A stretch of 64,000 nucleotides of DNA, from the NCBI GenBank assembly GCA_964387285.1, contig CAYLWO010000003.1, positions 1-64,000 on the forward strand. Reading direction: 5' to 3'. Origin of the DNA: Anaerohabitans sp964387285. Its GTDB lineage: Bacteria; Zhuqueibacterota; Zhuqueibacteria; Residuimicrobiales; Residuimicrobiaceae. Under the pieces are notes generated by a model. The model was not told the DNA's origin and did no database searches. It worked only from the letters and a program-made list of their open reading frames with translations. Positions 39,536 through 48,113 of this stretch are shown one piece after another (positions within the stretch are counted from its first letter, which is position 1; every line of letters starts with the position of its first letter). The position numbers and the translations under genes are program-made.

Positions 39536-41098
39536 TCAGATTTTTGTTAATAGATGTTTTGCAGTCTGATAAACGGCCGGCCCCACCTCCGGTCCGCAGG
39601 AATTGATTTCGCCGTAATGCCCTTTCTTCGAACCATAGGTATAGGGCTTTTTCTCATCCCATTGTGTTTTGGGCAGCACATAGCCCACTTCATCGTTGGC
39701 CAGGCCAATGACCAATTTAAATTTTCCCGGCATCAATTGGCGCAAAGGCGGGGTTTCGATGATAGGACCGGCGAAATCGGCGCCGGCCGGCGATTCAACT
39801 CCGCCATTGACGATTTCCGGATAAATTTCCCCGGGCAACATGAGCATGGAAACGACGTCGCCCAGAGTCAGCACGTTTACTTCGGAACGGAGTTTGTTCA
39901 AACCGACGAATCCGCGATCCAAAATTCCCAGCGCGCCGCCGAGTCTGAACAAGTTGTTCGCGACCGGCAGGAAAAAGGTCTGTGCAGCCAGACCGATTTG
40001 CGGATTCTCTACCTTTTCCCACGGCCCGTTCTGCATTTTATCCAGGACAAGATCAGCCAGGCGATAACCTTGTGCGCGCGCTTTGGCAAAGGTCGCTTTT
40101 TTAAAATGTGTGTTCAGCCAGGGATCGTGAACATCCACGCTCAGCGTGGTCATCAGACCGCCGACGCAACCGTTGGCAAATACAGCCAGGCCGCCAACGC
40201 CGGGCCGTTTGACCTGATCATCGTAGATGATGCCTTTTTCAATGCCCTGCAGCCAATAATAGCAGAAATCGGCGGTGATATCCAAATTATCGTCCGCCAG
40301 GGTTTCAGGATGATCGCCCCAATTGATCAGCATGCCCAGCAGCGAATCTTTGGCCGCACTGCGAAATTGCACGAGGTGAATGGCATCGTCCAGAATCCGC
40401 GGCGGACGGCTGTCTCGCACCAGATCCGATGCTGTGCTGTCGATACGCGCGGCCAATATTTGAGCAGGCTGACGTTGCGCATAGGCATCGCCGATAGCCT
40501 GTACGATCCTGGTTTCCACGTACTGCAGATATTCGGCATTCACGCCGGATTTAAAAAATGAAGGACCCCACAGTCCCATTAAATCCGGAGTCTCGTGATT
40601 ATGGGTGGCCGTAACAATAACATGATCGATTTTCCACGGTTTGGTCGCAACCCTATTGCGCACATCGATCACATAATCATGGTAAAAGCCGATGGCGTCG
40701 ATAGACGCCAGAGCCACGCAGTATTTGCCGTCGTCAAAGACGATGGCGCGCGCCCATAAATCGTCATGTACGGCCCTGGCCGGCCGGTTGTTGTGAAAGC
40801 CGGCAAGCCAAATAGCGTCGAATTTTTTATTAGCGTTTCCGTCAATGAAGCGATCGCCTTTGTCCGGCGCATAGGTGGCGTTGCTGTCCGCATCCACCCA
40901 GGTATCCGGCAAGTCGGGTGTAATTGTGCTCTTGGCCAAGCCGATTTGCATTGTGACCGTTTCGGATGTCCCATGCTGCAGGTGCAGATCGAGCGAATAG
41001 CCCGGATTGCGGTCGCGCATATTCCGCCATGCCAATAATAGCATGATCATCGTAAAGATGATTAAAAATGCTAAAAAACCAACGATGAGTTTTTTCAT
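39536..41098 (-). CDS. Neutral/alkaline ceramidase-like hydrolase
   Basis: A 520-residue protein with an N-terminal membrane anchor or uncleaved signal (KKLIVGFLAFLIIFTMIMLL). The rest matches the N-terminal domain of neutral ceramidases: IGLAKSTITPDLPDTW, DDLWARAIVFDDGKYCVALASID, and VTATHNHETPDLMGLW, where the two His bind zinc. The C-terminal part is divergent. It may hydrolyse amide-linked lipids. The ATG at 41098 has GGAGA about 8 bases before it. Confidence 0.8.
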   Translation of the reverse strand: MKKLIVGFLAFLIIFTMIMLLLAWRNMRDRNPGYSLDLHLQHGTSETVTMQIGLAKSTITPDLPDTWVDADSNATYAPDKGDRFIDGNANKKFDAIWLAGFHNNRPARAVHDDLWARAIVFDDGKYCVALASIDAIGFYHDYVIDVRNRVATKPWKIDHVIVTATHNHETPDLMGLWGPSFFKSGVNAEYLQYVETRIVQAIGDAYAQRQPAQILAARIDSTASDLVRDSRPPRILDDAIHLVQFRSAAKDSLLGMLINWGDHPETLADDNLDITADFCYYWLQGIEKGIIYDDQVKRPGVGGLAVFANGCVGGLMTTLSVDVHDPWLNTHFKKATFAKARAQGYRLADLVLDKMQNGPWEKVENPQIGLAAQTFFLPVANNLFRLGGALGILDRGFVGLNKLRSEVNVLTLGDVVSMLMLPGEIYPEIVNGGVESPAGADFAGPIIETPPLRQLMPGKFKLVIGLANDEVGYVLPKTQWDEKKPYTYGSKKGHYGEINSCGPEVGPAVYQTAKHLLTKI

Positions 41099-41225
41099 AT
41101 TTTTCTCCAGGGTAGGGACGTAGAAACGTATTAAAATATTTGCCAAAAGGCAAGATAAAAACTTGGTCCTGGTCTGGATACTAAGTTGTTGATAATATCG
41201 CTATATTTCATTAAATTTTAAGATT

Positions 41226-42500
41226 ATGAAGATTTCATTCCTGACATTAGGGTGTCGACTCAACCAGGCTGAGACAGCGATTTTGCAGCAACAGAGCGGC
41301 CAAAACGGTTGGCAGGTTGTTGAACCGGAAGAACCGGCTGATGTGGTGGTTATCAATACCTGCACGGTGACCGAACACGGCGATGCCGATACACGGCGTC
41401 TGATAAACCGCATATTGCGACTCAATCCGTCCAGTCGCATTGCTCTGGTAGGATGTCAATCACAGGTGCAGGGCAGCCGTTTGGCGCAATGGCCCGGCGT
41501 GCACTGGGTGATCGGCACCGGCGCCAAAATGCAGGTGATGCAGATCCTGCAAAACGACACTGCGGCGGGTCCTCTGGTGATCATACCGGAAATCGAAACC
41601 GGCAGTTTCAAGATCGATGTCGCGGGCGTGGACCGCAAACACACGCGCGCCAATCTGAAAATTCAGGACGGCTGTGATTTCTTTTGCAGTTATTGTGAAA
41701 TTCCTTATGCACGCGGGCGCAGCCGCAGCCGTGATTTCAACGATCTGCTGCGTGAAGCGCACGAACTGGTTGACGCAGGCCATCGTGAATTGGTTTTGAC
41801 CGGCATTAACATCGGGATGTATCGCAACGGTGGCCGCAGCTTGCTGGATGTCGTGCGGGCGCTGCAGGACATTCCCGATCTGCTCCGTTTGCGCATCTCT
41901 TCCATTGAAGCAACCACCATTACCACCGAGCTGATCGATTTGATGAAGAAGGGCACGCTGTGCCGTTTTTTGCATCTGCCCTTGCAGAGCGCCAGCGACG
42001 TTATTCTTAAAAAAATGCAGCGCAAATATACTTTGTTGGAATATGATGCGTTCATTCAGCACGCGTTGGCCCAATTGCCGGAAATTTGTATCGGCGCCGA
42101 TGTGCTGGTTGGTTTTCCGGGCGAGAGCGATGAGCATTTCAACGAGACATTGGAATATCTGCGCCATTCCGGCCATGCGTATCTGCACGTATTCAGCTAT
42201 TCCGACCGCATCAACAATCGCAGTAAGGATTTTCCCGCCAAGGTCCCGCAGTCGGTGATAGAAGCGCGCAGCAGAAAATTGCGCGAGTTGTCTGCAGAAA
42301 AACGGCGGCGTTATATGACGCAAAACATCGGCCGCACGGAAATGGTGTTGTTTGAGCAGAAAAAGAACGGATTTTGGTCCGGCGTGACCGATACCTATCT
42401 TCGTGTGCGCGTCCCGGCGAATCGCGATTTACACAATCAGTTGCTGCCGGTCACGCTAACGGATATCGATCGCCAGAATATGATGGGTCGTTTGGCATGA
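41226..42500 (+). CDS. mtaB: tRNA t6A37 methylthiotransferase MtaB
   Basis: A 424-residue radical-SAM methylthiotransferase. The N-terminal cluster domain begins MKISFLTLGCRLNQAET and includes INTCTVTEHGDADTRR, both typical of MtaB. The radical-SAM core contains GCDFFCSYCEIPYARGRSRS with the CxxxCxxC motif. A TRAM-like tail follows. It converts t6A37 to ms2t6A37 in tRNA. The stop overlaps the miaB start by four bases (ATGA). Confidence 0.95.
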   Translation: MKISFLTLGCRLNQAETAILQQQSGQNGWQVVEPEEPADVVVINTCTVTEHGDADTRRLINRILRLNPSSRIALVGCQSQVQGSRLAQWPGVHWVIGTGAKMQVMQILQNDTAAGPLVIIPEIETGSFKIDVAGVDRKHTRANLKIQDGCDFFCSYCEIPYARGRSRSRDFNDLLREAHELVDAGHRELVLTGINIGMYRNGGRSLLDVVRALQDIPDLLRLRISSIEATTITTELIDLMKKGTLCRFLHLPLQSASDVILKKMQRKYTLLEYDAFIQHALAQLPEICIGADVLVGFPGESDEHFNETLEYLRHSGHAYLHVFSYSDRINNRSKDFPAKVPQSVIEARSRKLRELSAEKRRRYMTQNIGRTEMVLFEQKKNGFWSGVTDTYLRVRVPANRDLHNQLLPVTLTDIDRQNMMGRLA

Positions 42501-43813
42501 AAGTCTATATTGAAACTTTTGGCTGTCAGATGAACGAGTATGACAGCGAACTTGTCAAAACCATACTGGCTGATCAGCAGATGGAGTTTGTGGAAACGCT
42601 GGCCGAAGCAGATGTGGCGTTGCTGAACACCTGCGCGGTGCGCGAACACGCCAGCCATCGCGTTATGGCGCGCATCGGTGAAATGCGTTATAACCGCGGT
42701 AAGACGCCGTTGTTGATCGGCGTGTTAGGCTGCATGGCCACGGGTTTGAAGAAGGAACTGGTGGAGACGCCGAAATCCAGCATCGATTTTATCGTCGGCC
42801 CGGACAGCTATCGTCGTTTGCCGGAAGTGATCCGGCTCGCAGAGCAAGAGCGCAGAAAGCAGTACGATATTGCGTTGTCCAAAATGGAAACGTATGAGGA
42901 TATTTATCCGCAGCGACAGCCGGGCGTGAATGCCTGGATCGCGATTATGCGCGGCTGCAATAATTTTTGCTCCTTTTGCGTAGTGCCATACAGCCGTGGC
43001 CGCGAGCGCAGCCGCACGCCGGGCAGCATCATTTCTGAAGTAAAGCGTTTGGTTGCCGAGGGATATCCTCAAGCGACGTTACTGGGGCAAAACGTCAATT
43101 CCTATAACAGCCAAGGAGTGGATTTTGCGGAATTGCTAAAACGGGTAAGCGAGGTGGCGGGCTTGCGACGGGTGCGATTCACATCGCCGCATCCCAAAGA
43201 TTTTCCCCGAGCCTTGCTGCAGGTAATGAAGGAACGGCCCAATGTCTGCAAGCACATTCATCTGCCTCTGCAGGCCGGCAGCGATCGAATTCTGCAGCTG
43301 ATGCGCCGCACGTATGGCAAACAGCAATATCTTGATCTGGCCATGGAGATTCAAGAAACCTTGCCGCAGGTCAGTTTGACCACGGACGTCATTGTAGGAT
43401 TTCCGACGGAAACCGACCTTGAATTTCAGGACACCGTGGACATTATGGAAAAGGTGCGCTTTGATTCCGCCTTTATTTTTAAATATTCTGAGCGTCCTGG
43501 CACATTGGCGGCTAAAAAATATCCTGATGACGTTCCCGCTGAAATCAAAACCGGTAGAATCGTTCAATTAAATGATTTGCAGAAAGTAATTTCCTTGCAG
43601 CGACACAGTGCTTTGATCGGCTCGGTTCAAGAGGCGCTGATAGAGCGTGTGGGCACGAAAAAATCGGCAGAGGATGTGCAGGGTCGAACCGATGGCAATA
43701 TACTGGTGATTTTGCCGAACGACGATCATCGGGTCGGTGATTTTGTCGGCGTGCGCATTATCGATGCCACCGCGCATGTGCTCAAGGGAAAAGTTGTGGA
43801 TCTGATGGAATAG
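42497..43813 (+). CDS. miaB: tRNA-2-methylthio-N6-dimethylallyladenosine synthase MiaB
   Basis: A 438-residue methylthiotransferase. MKVYIETFGCQMNEYDS and LLNTCAVREHA supply the auxiliary cluster Cys. GCNNFCSFCVVPYSRGRERSR supplies the radical-SAM CxxxCxxC. The TRAM domain is in the C-terminal 65 residues. It converts i6A37 to ms2i6A37. It is translationally coupled to mtaB, an uncommon but sensible pairing. Confidence 0.96.
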   Translation: MKVYIETFGCQMNEYDSELVKTILADQQMEFVETLAEADVALLNTCAVREHASHRVMARIGEMRYNRGKTPLLIGVLGCMATGLKKELVETPKSSIDFIVGPDSYRRLPEVIRLAEQERRKQYDIALSKMETYEDIYPQRQPGVNAWIAIMRGCNNFCSFCVVPYSRGRERSRTPGSIISEVKRLVAEGYPQATLLGQNVNSYNSQGVDFAELLKRVSEVAGLRRVRFTSPHPKDFPRALLQVMKERPNVCKHIHLPLQAGSDRILQLMRRTYGKQQYLDLAMEIQETLPQVSLTTDVIVGFPTETDLEFQDTVDIMEKVRFDSAFIFKYSERPGTLAAKKYPDDVPAEIKTGRIVQLNDLQKVISLQRHSALIGSVQEALIERVGTKKSAEDVQGRTDGNILVILPNDDHRVGDFVGVRIIDATAHVLKGKVVDLME

Positions 43814-43827
43814 TATATATACCTCCT

Positions 43828-43870
43828 AACCCGGATAAACTGGAATTTTAGGCGGACACTTTAGAAGACT
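43828..43870 (+). repeat. Dispersed short repeat, copy 4
   Basis: AACCCGGATAAACTGGAAT followed by TTTAGGCGGACA and AGAAGACTATCG, parallel to the arrangement at 37711. It ends next to the IS110 remnant. Confidence 0.45.
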
Positions 43871-43982
43871 ATCGCACGGATCAATACTGAGGGCAAAGGC
43901 GCAACTAATGAAACCACGCTTTATGGATGACTCGCGGTTGCCAAGATGAAATCAAGTACTTTCGCGTACCAAGAATTAAACT

Positions 43983-44742
43983 TTAATTGACGCCGACCAC
44001 GTAAGGCGTTTTATCCAATAAGCATCGACGCAAGCGGACAGCCAAAGTCCTGGCAACTGCTACAATGGCTTTTTTGCCGTTAACACCACGAGCTCGAAGA
44101 CGCTCATATTTTTCACGTAAAATGGGATCAAAGCGAATAACGGTCCAGCAGCTTTCCACTAATACGCGGCGCAAATGGGCATTGCCTTCTCGGGTGATAT
44201 GCCCTAATCGCACGTGATCGCCGCTTGAGAATTGTGAGGGCGTCATGCTCATAAAACTCGATAACTTGTTTACATTCGAGAAACGAGATATATCATATAA
44301 TTCAAGGAGGAAGGTCATTCCCGTAATCAGGCCGACGCCTTTTACGGAAGTGACAATTTTTTAGTTCTCTCTATAGCGTGGATCTCTGGACAATTTTCGG
44401 AGAAAAAGCAACGCTTCCTTAACTTCGTTTCTGACGTTGCAGTAACTGTTGAGTAATTGTTTATAGGTAAATTCGTGCGCCGGTTGATCAAATGTAATAC
44501 TGGCCAACCAAGCCATATGCTTTTTCGTCCAGCGCTTTTTTATTTCTGCCGGTCGTTTGAGGTCATGCAACTTTAAAAACGAGTTGATATGATTCTTGGC
44601 CCGTGTCTGGTTTTTTTACCAGTTGCTTCAACCGTCGCACGATACTACGATCAGCTTCCACATCTACTGGTGGCACGGTTACTGCTTTGAGCAATTGGGC
44701 TGAAAGCAACGTGGCTAATTTCGCTGTGCAAAGATCATTCTG
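43983..44742 (-). pseudogene. Degenerate IS110-family transposase
   Basis: Reading the minus strand, the middle and C-terminal parts of an IS110-type transposase are present. KLATLLSAQLLKAVTVPP and EADRSIVRRLKQLVKK (about 44742-44617) end in a frameshift at a run of seven A. The next frame continues with NQTRAKNHINSFLKLHD to RDPRYREN and an in-frame TAA (44361-44363). After it the same frame resumes with KIVTSVKGVGLITG, followed by MTPSQFSSGDHVRLGHI and the REGNAHLRRVLVESCW block of the C-terminal domain. The N-terminal DEDD catalytic part is lost. It is a dead copy. Confidence 0.85.
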
Positions 44743-44832
44743 TTTTGCAGCTCAGCATGACAAATAAAAGGTTCAACATTTTTTGATCATTTTGCGCAAA
44801 TGAAAAATTTAACCGAAAGGGTGTTTTTGAAA

Positions 44833-46062
44833 ATGATGTATATGAAAAAAATTTCAATTTTTATCTTTGCCTTTTTTGCGGCTGTTGTCCTCGCGCAAGT
44901 AAATGATGAGCAAGCCTTAAAGCTGCATCGGGAAATACTGACCCTGGACACCCATTGCGATACGCCTTTGCACATGATGGACAAGTCCTGGGATATTGCA
45001 GACCGCCATACCGGCGGGCGGCGCAGCAGCGGCAAGATCGACTTGCCGCGCATGTCCGGCGGCAATCTGGACGCCGAGTTTTTTGCCGTTTATGTCGGGC
45101 AACGCGCACGTACGCCGGAGAATTATATTTGGGCTCAAGGCCGTATTGATACGCTGCTGATGCTCGTGCACACGATGTGTCAACAGCAACGCGATCTGGT
45201 TAGTTTGGCCACCAGTTCAGCTGATGCGTTAAAGAATGAAAAAGCCGGCAAGCTCTCCATCTATCTGGGGCTGGAAAACGGTTTTGCGTTGGCCAAAGAT
45301 GTGGAGAATATCCGTGGATATTATGATCGCGGCGTGCGCTATATTACCCTGTGTCACACCAGCAACAACGATATTTGCGATTCCTCTAATGACCGCAAGG
45401 GACCCGAGCATAATGGGCTGTCCGAGTTTGGCGAAAGGGTCGTCAGGGAAATGAATCGGCTGGGCATGATTGTTGATGTCTCGCATGCCTCGGACAGCAG
45501 TTTTTACGATGTGTTGCGTCTTTCTGCAGCACCGGTTATCGCCAGCCATTCCTGCTGCCGCAGCGTATGCGACAATCCGCGCAATCTCAGCGATGACATG
45601 TTGCGGGCGCTGGCTGCCAATGGCGGCGTCATGCAAATGTGCATTCTGTCGGAATATGTCAAACCGACGCCGGTCAATCCGGAACTGGAAACGGCCCGTG
45701 AGGCGTTGGAACAGAAATATGGTTCCTGGGACACGTTGGTCGGCGACAGTCTGCGCCGGGCTTATCGACGGGAATATTACGCATTGGAGGAAAAATATCC
45801 ACGGCAACGGGCCACGGTGCAGGATGTCGTGGATCACATCGATCACGTCGTCAAGGTGGTCGGCGTCGATTACGTCGGCATCGGCACTGATTTTGACGGC
45901 GGTGGCGGTGTGATCGGCTGCGATGACGTCAGTGAGATGCCCAACATCACCCACGAATTGCTGACACGCGGTTACACGAAAAAGGAGATCGCCAAAATCT
46001 GGGGTGGAAATTTTTTGCGTGTTTTTAAACAAGTTGAAAAACTGGCAAAACAAGCGCACTGA
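44833..46062 (+). CDS. Membrane dipeptidase, peptidase M19
   Basis: A renal-dipeptidase-like enzyme of about 409 residues with a signal peptide (about 1-20, ending VVLAQ). It has the zinc-site block LTLDTHCDTP, later NGLSEFGERVVREMNRLGMIVDVSHASD, SHSCCRSVCDNPRN and VGIGTDFDGGGG as in family M19. It cleaves dipeptides, including D-amino-acid ones. The start is uncertain: ATGs at 44800, 44833, 44836 and 44842 are in frame; AAAGGG 11 bases before 44833 is the best ribosome site. Confidence 0.9.
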   Translation: MMYMKKISIFIFAFFAAVVLAQVNDEQALKLHREILTLDTHCDTPLHMMDKSWDIADRHTGGRRSSGKIDLPRMSGGNLDAEFFAVYVGQRARTPENYIWAQGRIDTLLMLVHTMCQQQRDLVSLATSSADALKNEKAGKLSIYLGLENGFALAKDVENIRGYYDRGVRYITLCHTSNNDICDSSNDRKGPEHNGLSEFGERVVREMNRLGMIVDVSHASDSSFYDVLRLSAAPVIASHSCCRSVCDNPRNLSDDMLRALAANGGVMQMCILSEYVKPTPVNPELETAREALEQKYGSWDTLVGDSLRRAYRREYYALEEKYPRQRATVQDVVDHIDHVVKVVGVDYVGIGTDFDGGGGVIGCDDVSEMPNITHELLTRGYTKKEIAKIWGGNFLRVFKQVEKLAKQAH

Positions 46063-46090
46063 TCAGTGCTTTCGCGAGATTTTGCGATCC

Positions 46091-46122
46091 AGGCTCACAG
46101 GTTTGAAAAACCTGTGAAGCCT
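46091..46122. terminator. Repeat hairpin, copy 3
   Basis: AGGCTCACAGGTTT and AAACCTGTGAAGCCT pair with a one-base bulge, 28 bases after the dipeptidase stop. Related to copies at 21290 and 28313. Confidence 0.6.
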
Positions 46123-46251
46123 AGGTTTGATTTCCGCAATAGAACGCGTTTCCTGGTATATTGAGATTGGTGTCGTTTGTATTTCGCAATTCCGGTTCCG
46201 ATAACAAATAGAAAATGGTCGCGGATCGATCCTGACGTAAATGCTGTTTTT

Positions 46252-48096
46252 ATGAATCCGATCAAGATATCACATTTTTTTTTGCACATCTGTATAACGG
46301 CCTTGCTGCTTTGCGATTTCGGTTTGCTTCAGGCGCAGGAGGAGTATCGGTTATCGCGCATATCATTTTCCGGCAATCGAAGCTTTAGCGGACGAACGTT
46401 ATCGGAGAATATGATCACCAGGGCCCCGGCCGCCTGGAAGCGCAAGTTGCTGGGCAAGTCGGCCGAGTACAGCGAACCGATCCTGCAGCAGGATATTAAA
46501 AGCCTGCTTGCTTTTTATCAGCGGGAGGGATTCATCGATGTGCAGATCAGTTGCCGGACCGACCGCAACGAAACAAATAAAACCGCTGCTGTGACCATCC
46601 TCATTTCAGAAGGCCGGCCTGTTGTGCTCGGGCGTATTGATCATATTTTCAGTTATGACTCTACTGCCGGCCGGCAACTGCAGCGTGTGTTTCGCGATGA
46701 ACGCGGTAAATTAAAAATAAAACAGGGGCAGAGATTCCGCGATGAAGCGATCCAGCAGGATAAAAGCACGCTGACAGCCGCGTTGTCCAATAATGGTTTT
46801 ATGTACGCTCAGGTGACCATTCATCCGGTGTTGCGACCGGACGAATATCGCGCTGACGTCGAGTTCTATACTCACCAGGGGCCCTTGTGTCGATTCGGGC
46901 CGGTATCGGTCAGCGGCAATAAGAAAACGCGATCCTCTTTGATTGCCAAGCAGATGGCGTTCAAAGAGGGTGATCTTTACAGCATGGAGAAAGTGCAACG
47001 CTCGCAGCGCTTTGTTTATCAATTGGGCATTTTTCAGTTTGTGACGCTCAAAGTAGCGGCGGCCGACTCGCATAATCTGGTGCTGCCCGTTGAAGTGACC
47101 GTGCGCGAAGCGCCCCGCCTGACCTCCAAATTGGGAATCGGCTACGGCCGGGAAGAGTATTTGCGCGTTTTCAGCGATTTGCGATTTTTAAACGTGCTGG
47201 GCGGCGGCCGGCGCATCAATGTATACGCCAAGCATTCACATCTGGAGCCCTACAACTTTTTGCTTAAACTCACGCAACCGGCTTTTCTCCATCCCGGCGC
47301 GTTTCTTTCTTTGAATCCGTTCTACCGTTCGGAAAAAGAGCCTGGGTTCGCTATCGTTCGCTATGGTGCGGATTTCAGCTATCAACAACGTCTCTCTTAT
47401 TTCATGGAAAGTTCAGTCAGCTATACCTATGAACGCGACCGGCTTTCCGTCAATCCGAATACGTTGGTCGAGGCGATGCAGACATCGGACGTCAAGTTGT
47501 ACAACAAGTCCAGCGTCACCATCGGCTGGGTGAATGATCACTCTTATCCCATCTTTCAACCGCAACGCGGTTGGTATCATGCAGCGACCTTGACCCTGAC
47601 TGGCGTCGGGTTGCAAAGCGATTTTCATTTTTTACGCTGGATTCTGGAATCGCGCAAGTACAGCAAATTGTTGGAAGGCTACATCCTGGCAGCCCGGATT
47701 AAAATCGGTTCTATGAAACCGTTGTATCAAGATACGGTGACCCCGTTGGAAGAACGCTTCTATTCCGGCGGTTCCAATTCCATTCGCGGCTGGGGACGCA
47801 GCCGTCTGGGTCCCATGAGTTCCGCTGCAACCCCTCTGGGCGGCAACAGTTTGCTGGAAACCAGTGTGGAAATGCGTTACCCAATTTACAAACTGTTGCA
47901 CGGTGTGATTTTTTACGATATGGGAAATGTCTGGGAGCAGTATCTCGATTTTTCGCTAAACGGGTTGCGCTGCAGCGGCGGCGGCGGCCTGCGGTTTCAA
48001 ACGCCCATCGGTCCCATTCGATTGGATGTGGCCTGGCCTATCGGCGAAGGACGCCAACCCATGCAGGTTCATATAAGCATCGGACAGGCATTTTAA
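46252..48096 (+). CDS. BamA/TamA-like outer-membrane assembly protein
   Basis: About 614 residues with a signal peptide (about 1-27). POTRA domains occupy roughly 30-270 (RLSRISFSGNRSFSG, GPVSVSGNKKTRSSL), followed by an Omp85 barrel ending GRQPMQVHISIGQAF. The GSNSIRGWGRSRLG segment is the conserved L6-like motif. It inserts or translocates proteins at the outer membrane, probably with the TamB-like protein encoded 17 bases downstream. The start at 46252 is chosen for the signal peptide. Confidence 0.88.
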   Translation: MNPIKISHFFLHICITALLLCDFGLLQAQEEYRLSRISFSGNRSFSGRTLSENMITRAPAAWKRKLLGKSAEYSEPILQQDIKSLLAFYQREGFIDVQISCRTDRNETNKTAAVTILISEGRPVVLGRIDHIFSYDSTAGRQLQRVFRDERGKLKIKQGQRFRDEAIQQDKSTLTAALSNNGFMYAQVTIHPVLRPDEYRADVEFYTHQGPLCRFGPVSVSGNKKTRSSLIAKQMAFKEGDLYSMEKVQRSQRFVYQLGIFQFVTLKVAAADSHNLVLPVEVTVREAPRLTSKLGIGYGREEYLRVFSDLRFLNVLGGGRRINVYAKHSHLEPYNFLLKLTQPAFLHPGAFLSLNPFYRSEKEPGFAIVRYGADFSYQQRLSYFMESSVSYTYERDRLSVNPNTLVEAMQTSDVKLYNKSSVTIGWVNDHSYPIFQPQRGWYHAATLTLTGVGLQSDFHFLRWILESRKYSKLLEGYILAARIKIGSMKPLYQDTVTPLEERFYSGGSNSIRGWGRSRLGPMSSAATPLGGNSLLETSVEMRYPIYKLLHGVIFYDMGNVWEQYLDFSLNGLRCSGGGGLRFQTPIGPIRLDVAWPIGEGRQPMQVHISIGQAF

Positions 48097-48113
48097 CGCG
48101 AGCATGAATTTAC

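Noticed and set aside
41460..42323. Antisense open frame of 287 codons over mtaB
   Set aside because: The plus strand encodes a full MtaB with all motifs; the antisense frame matches no family.
45229..46059. Antisense open frame of 276 codons over the dipeptidase
   Set aside because: Same reasoning; M19 motifs lie on the plus strand.
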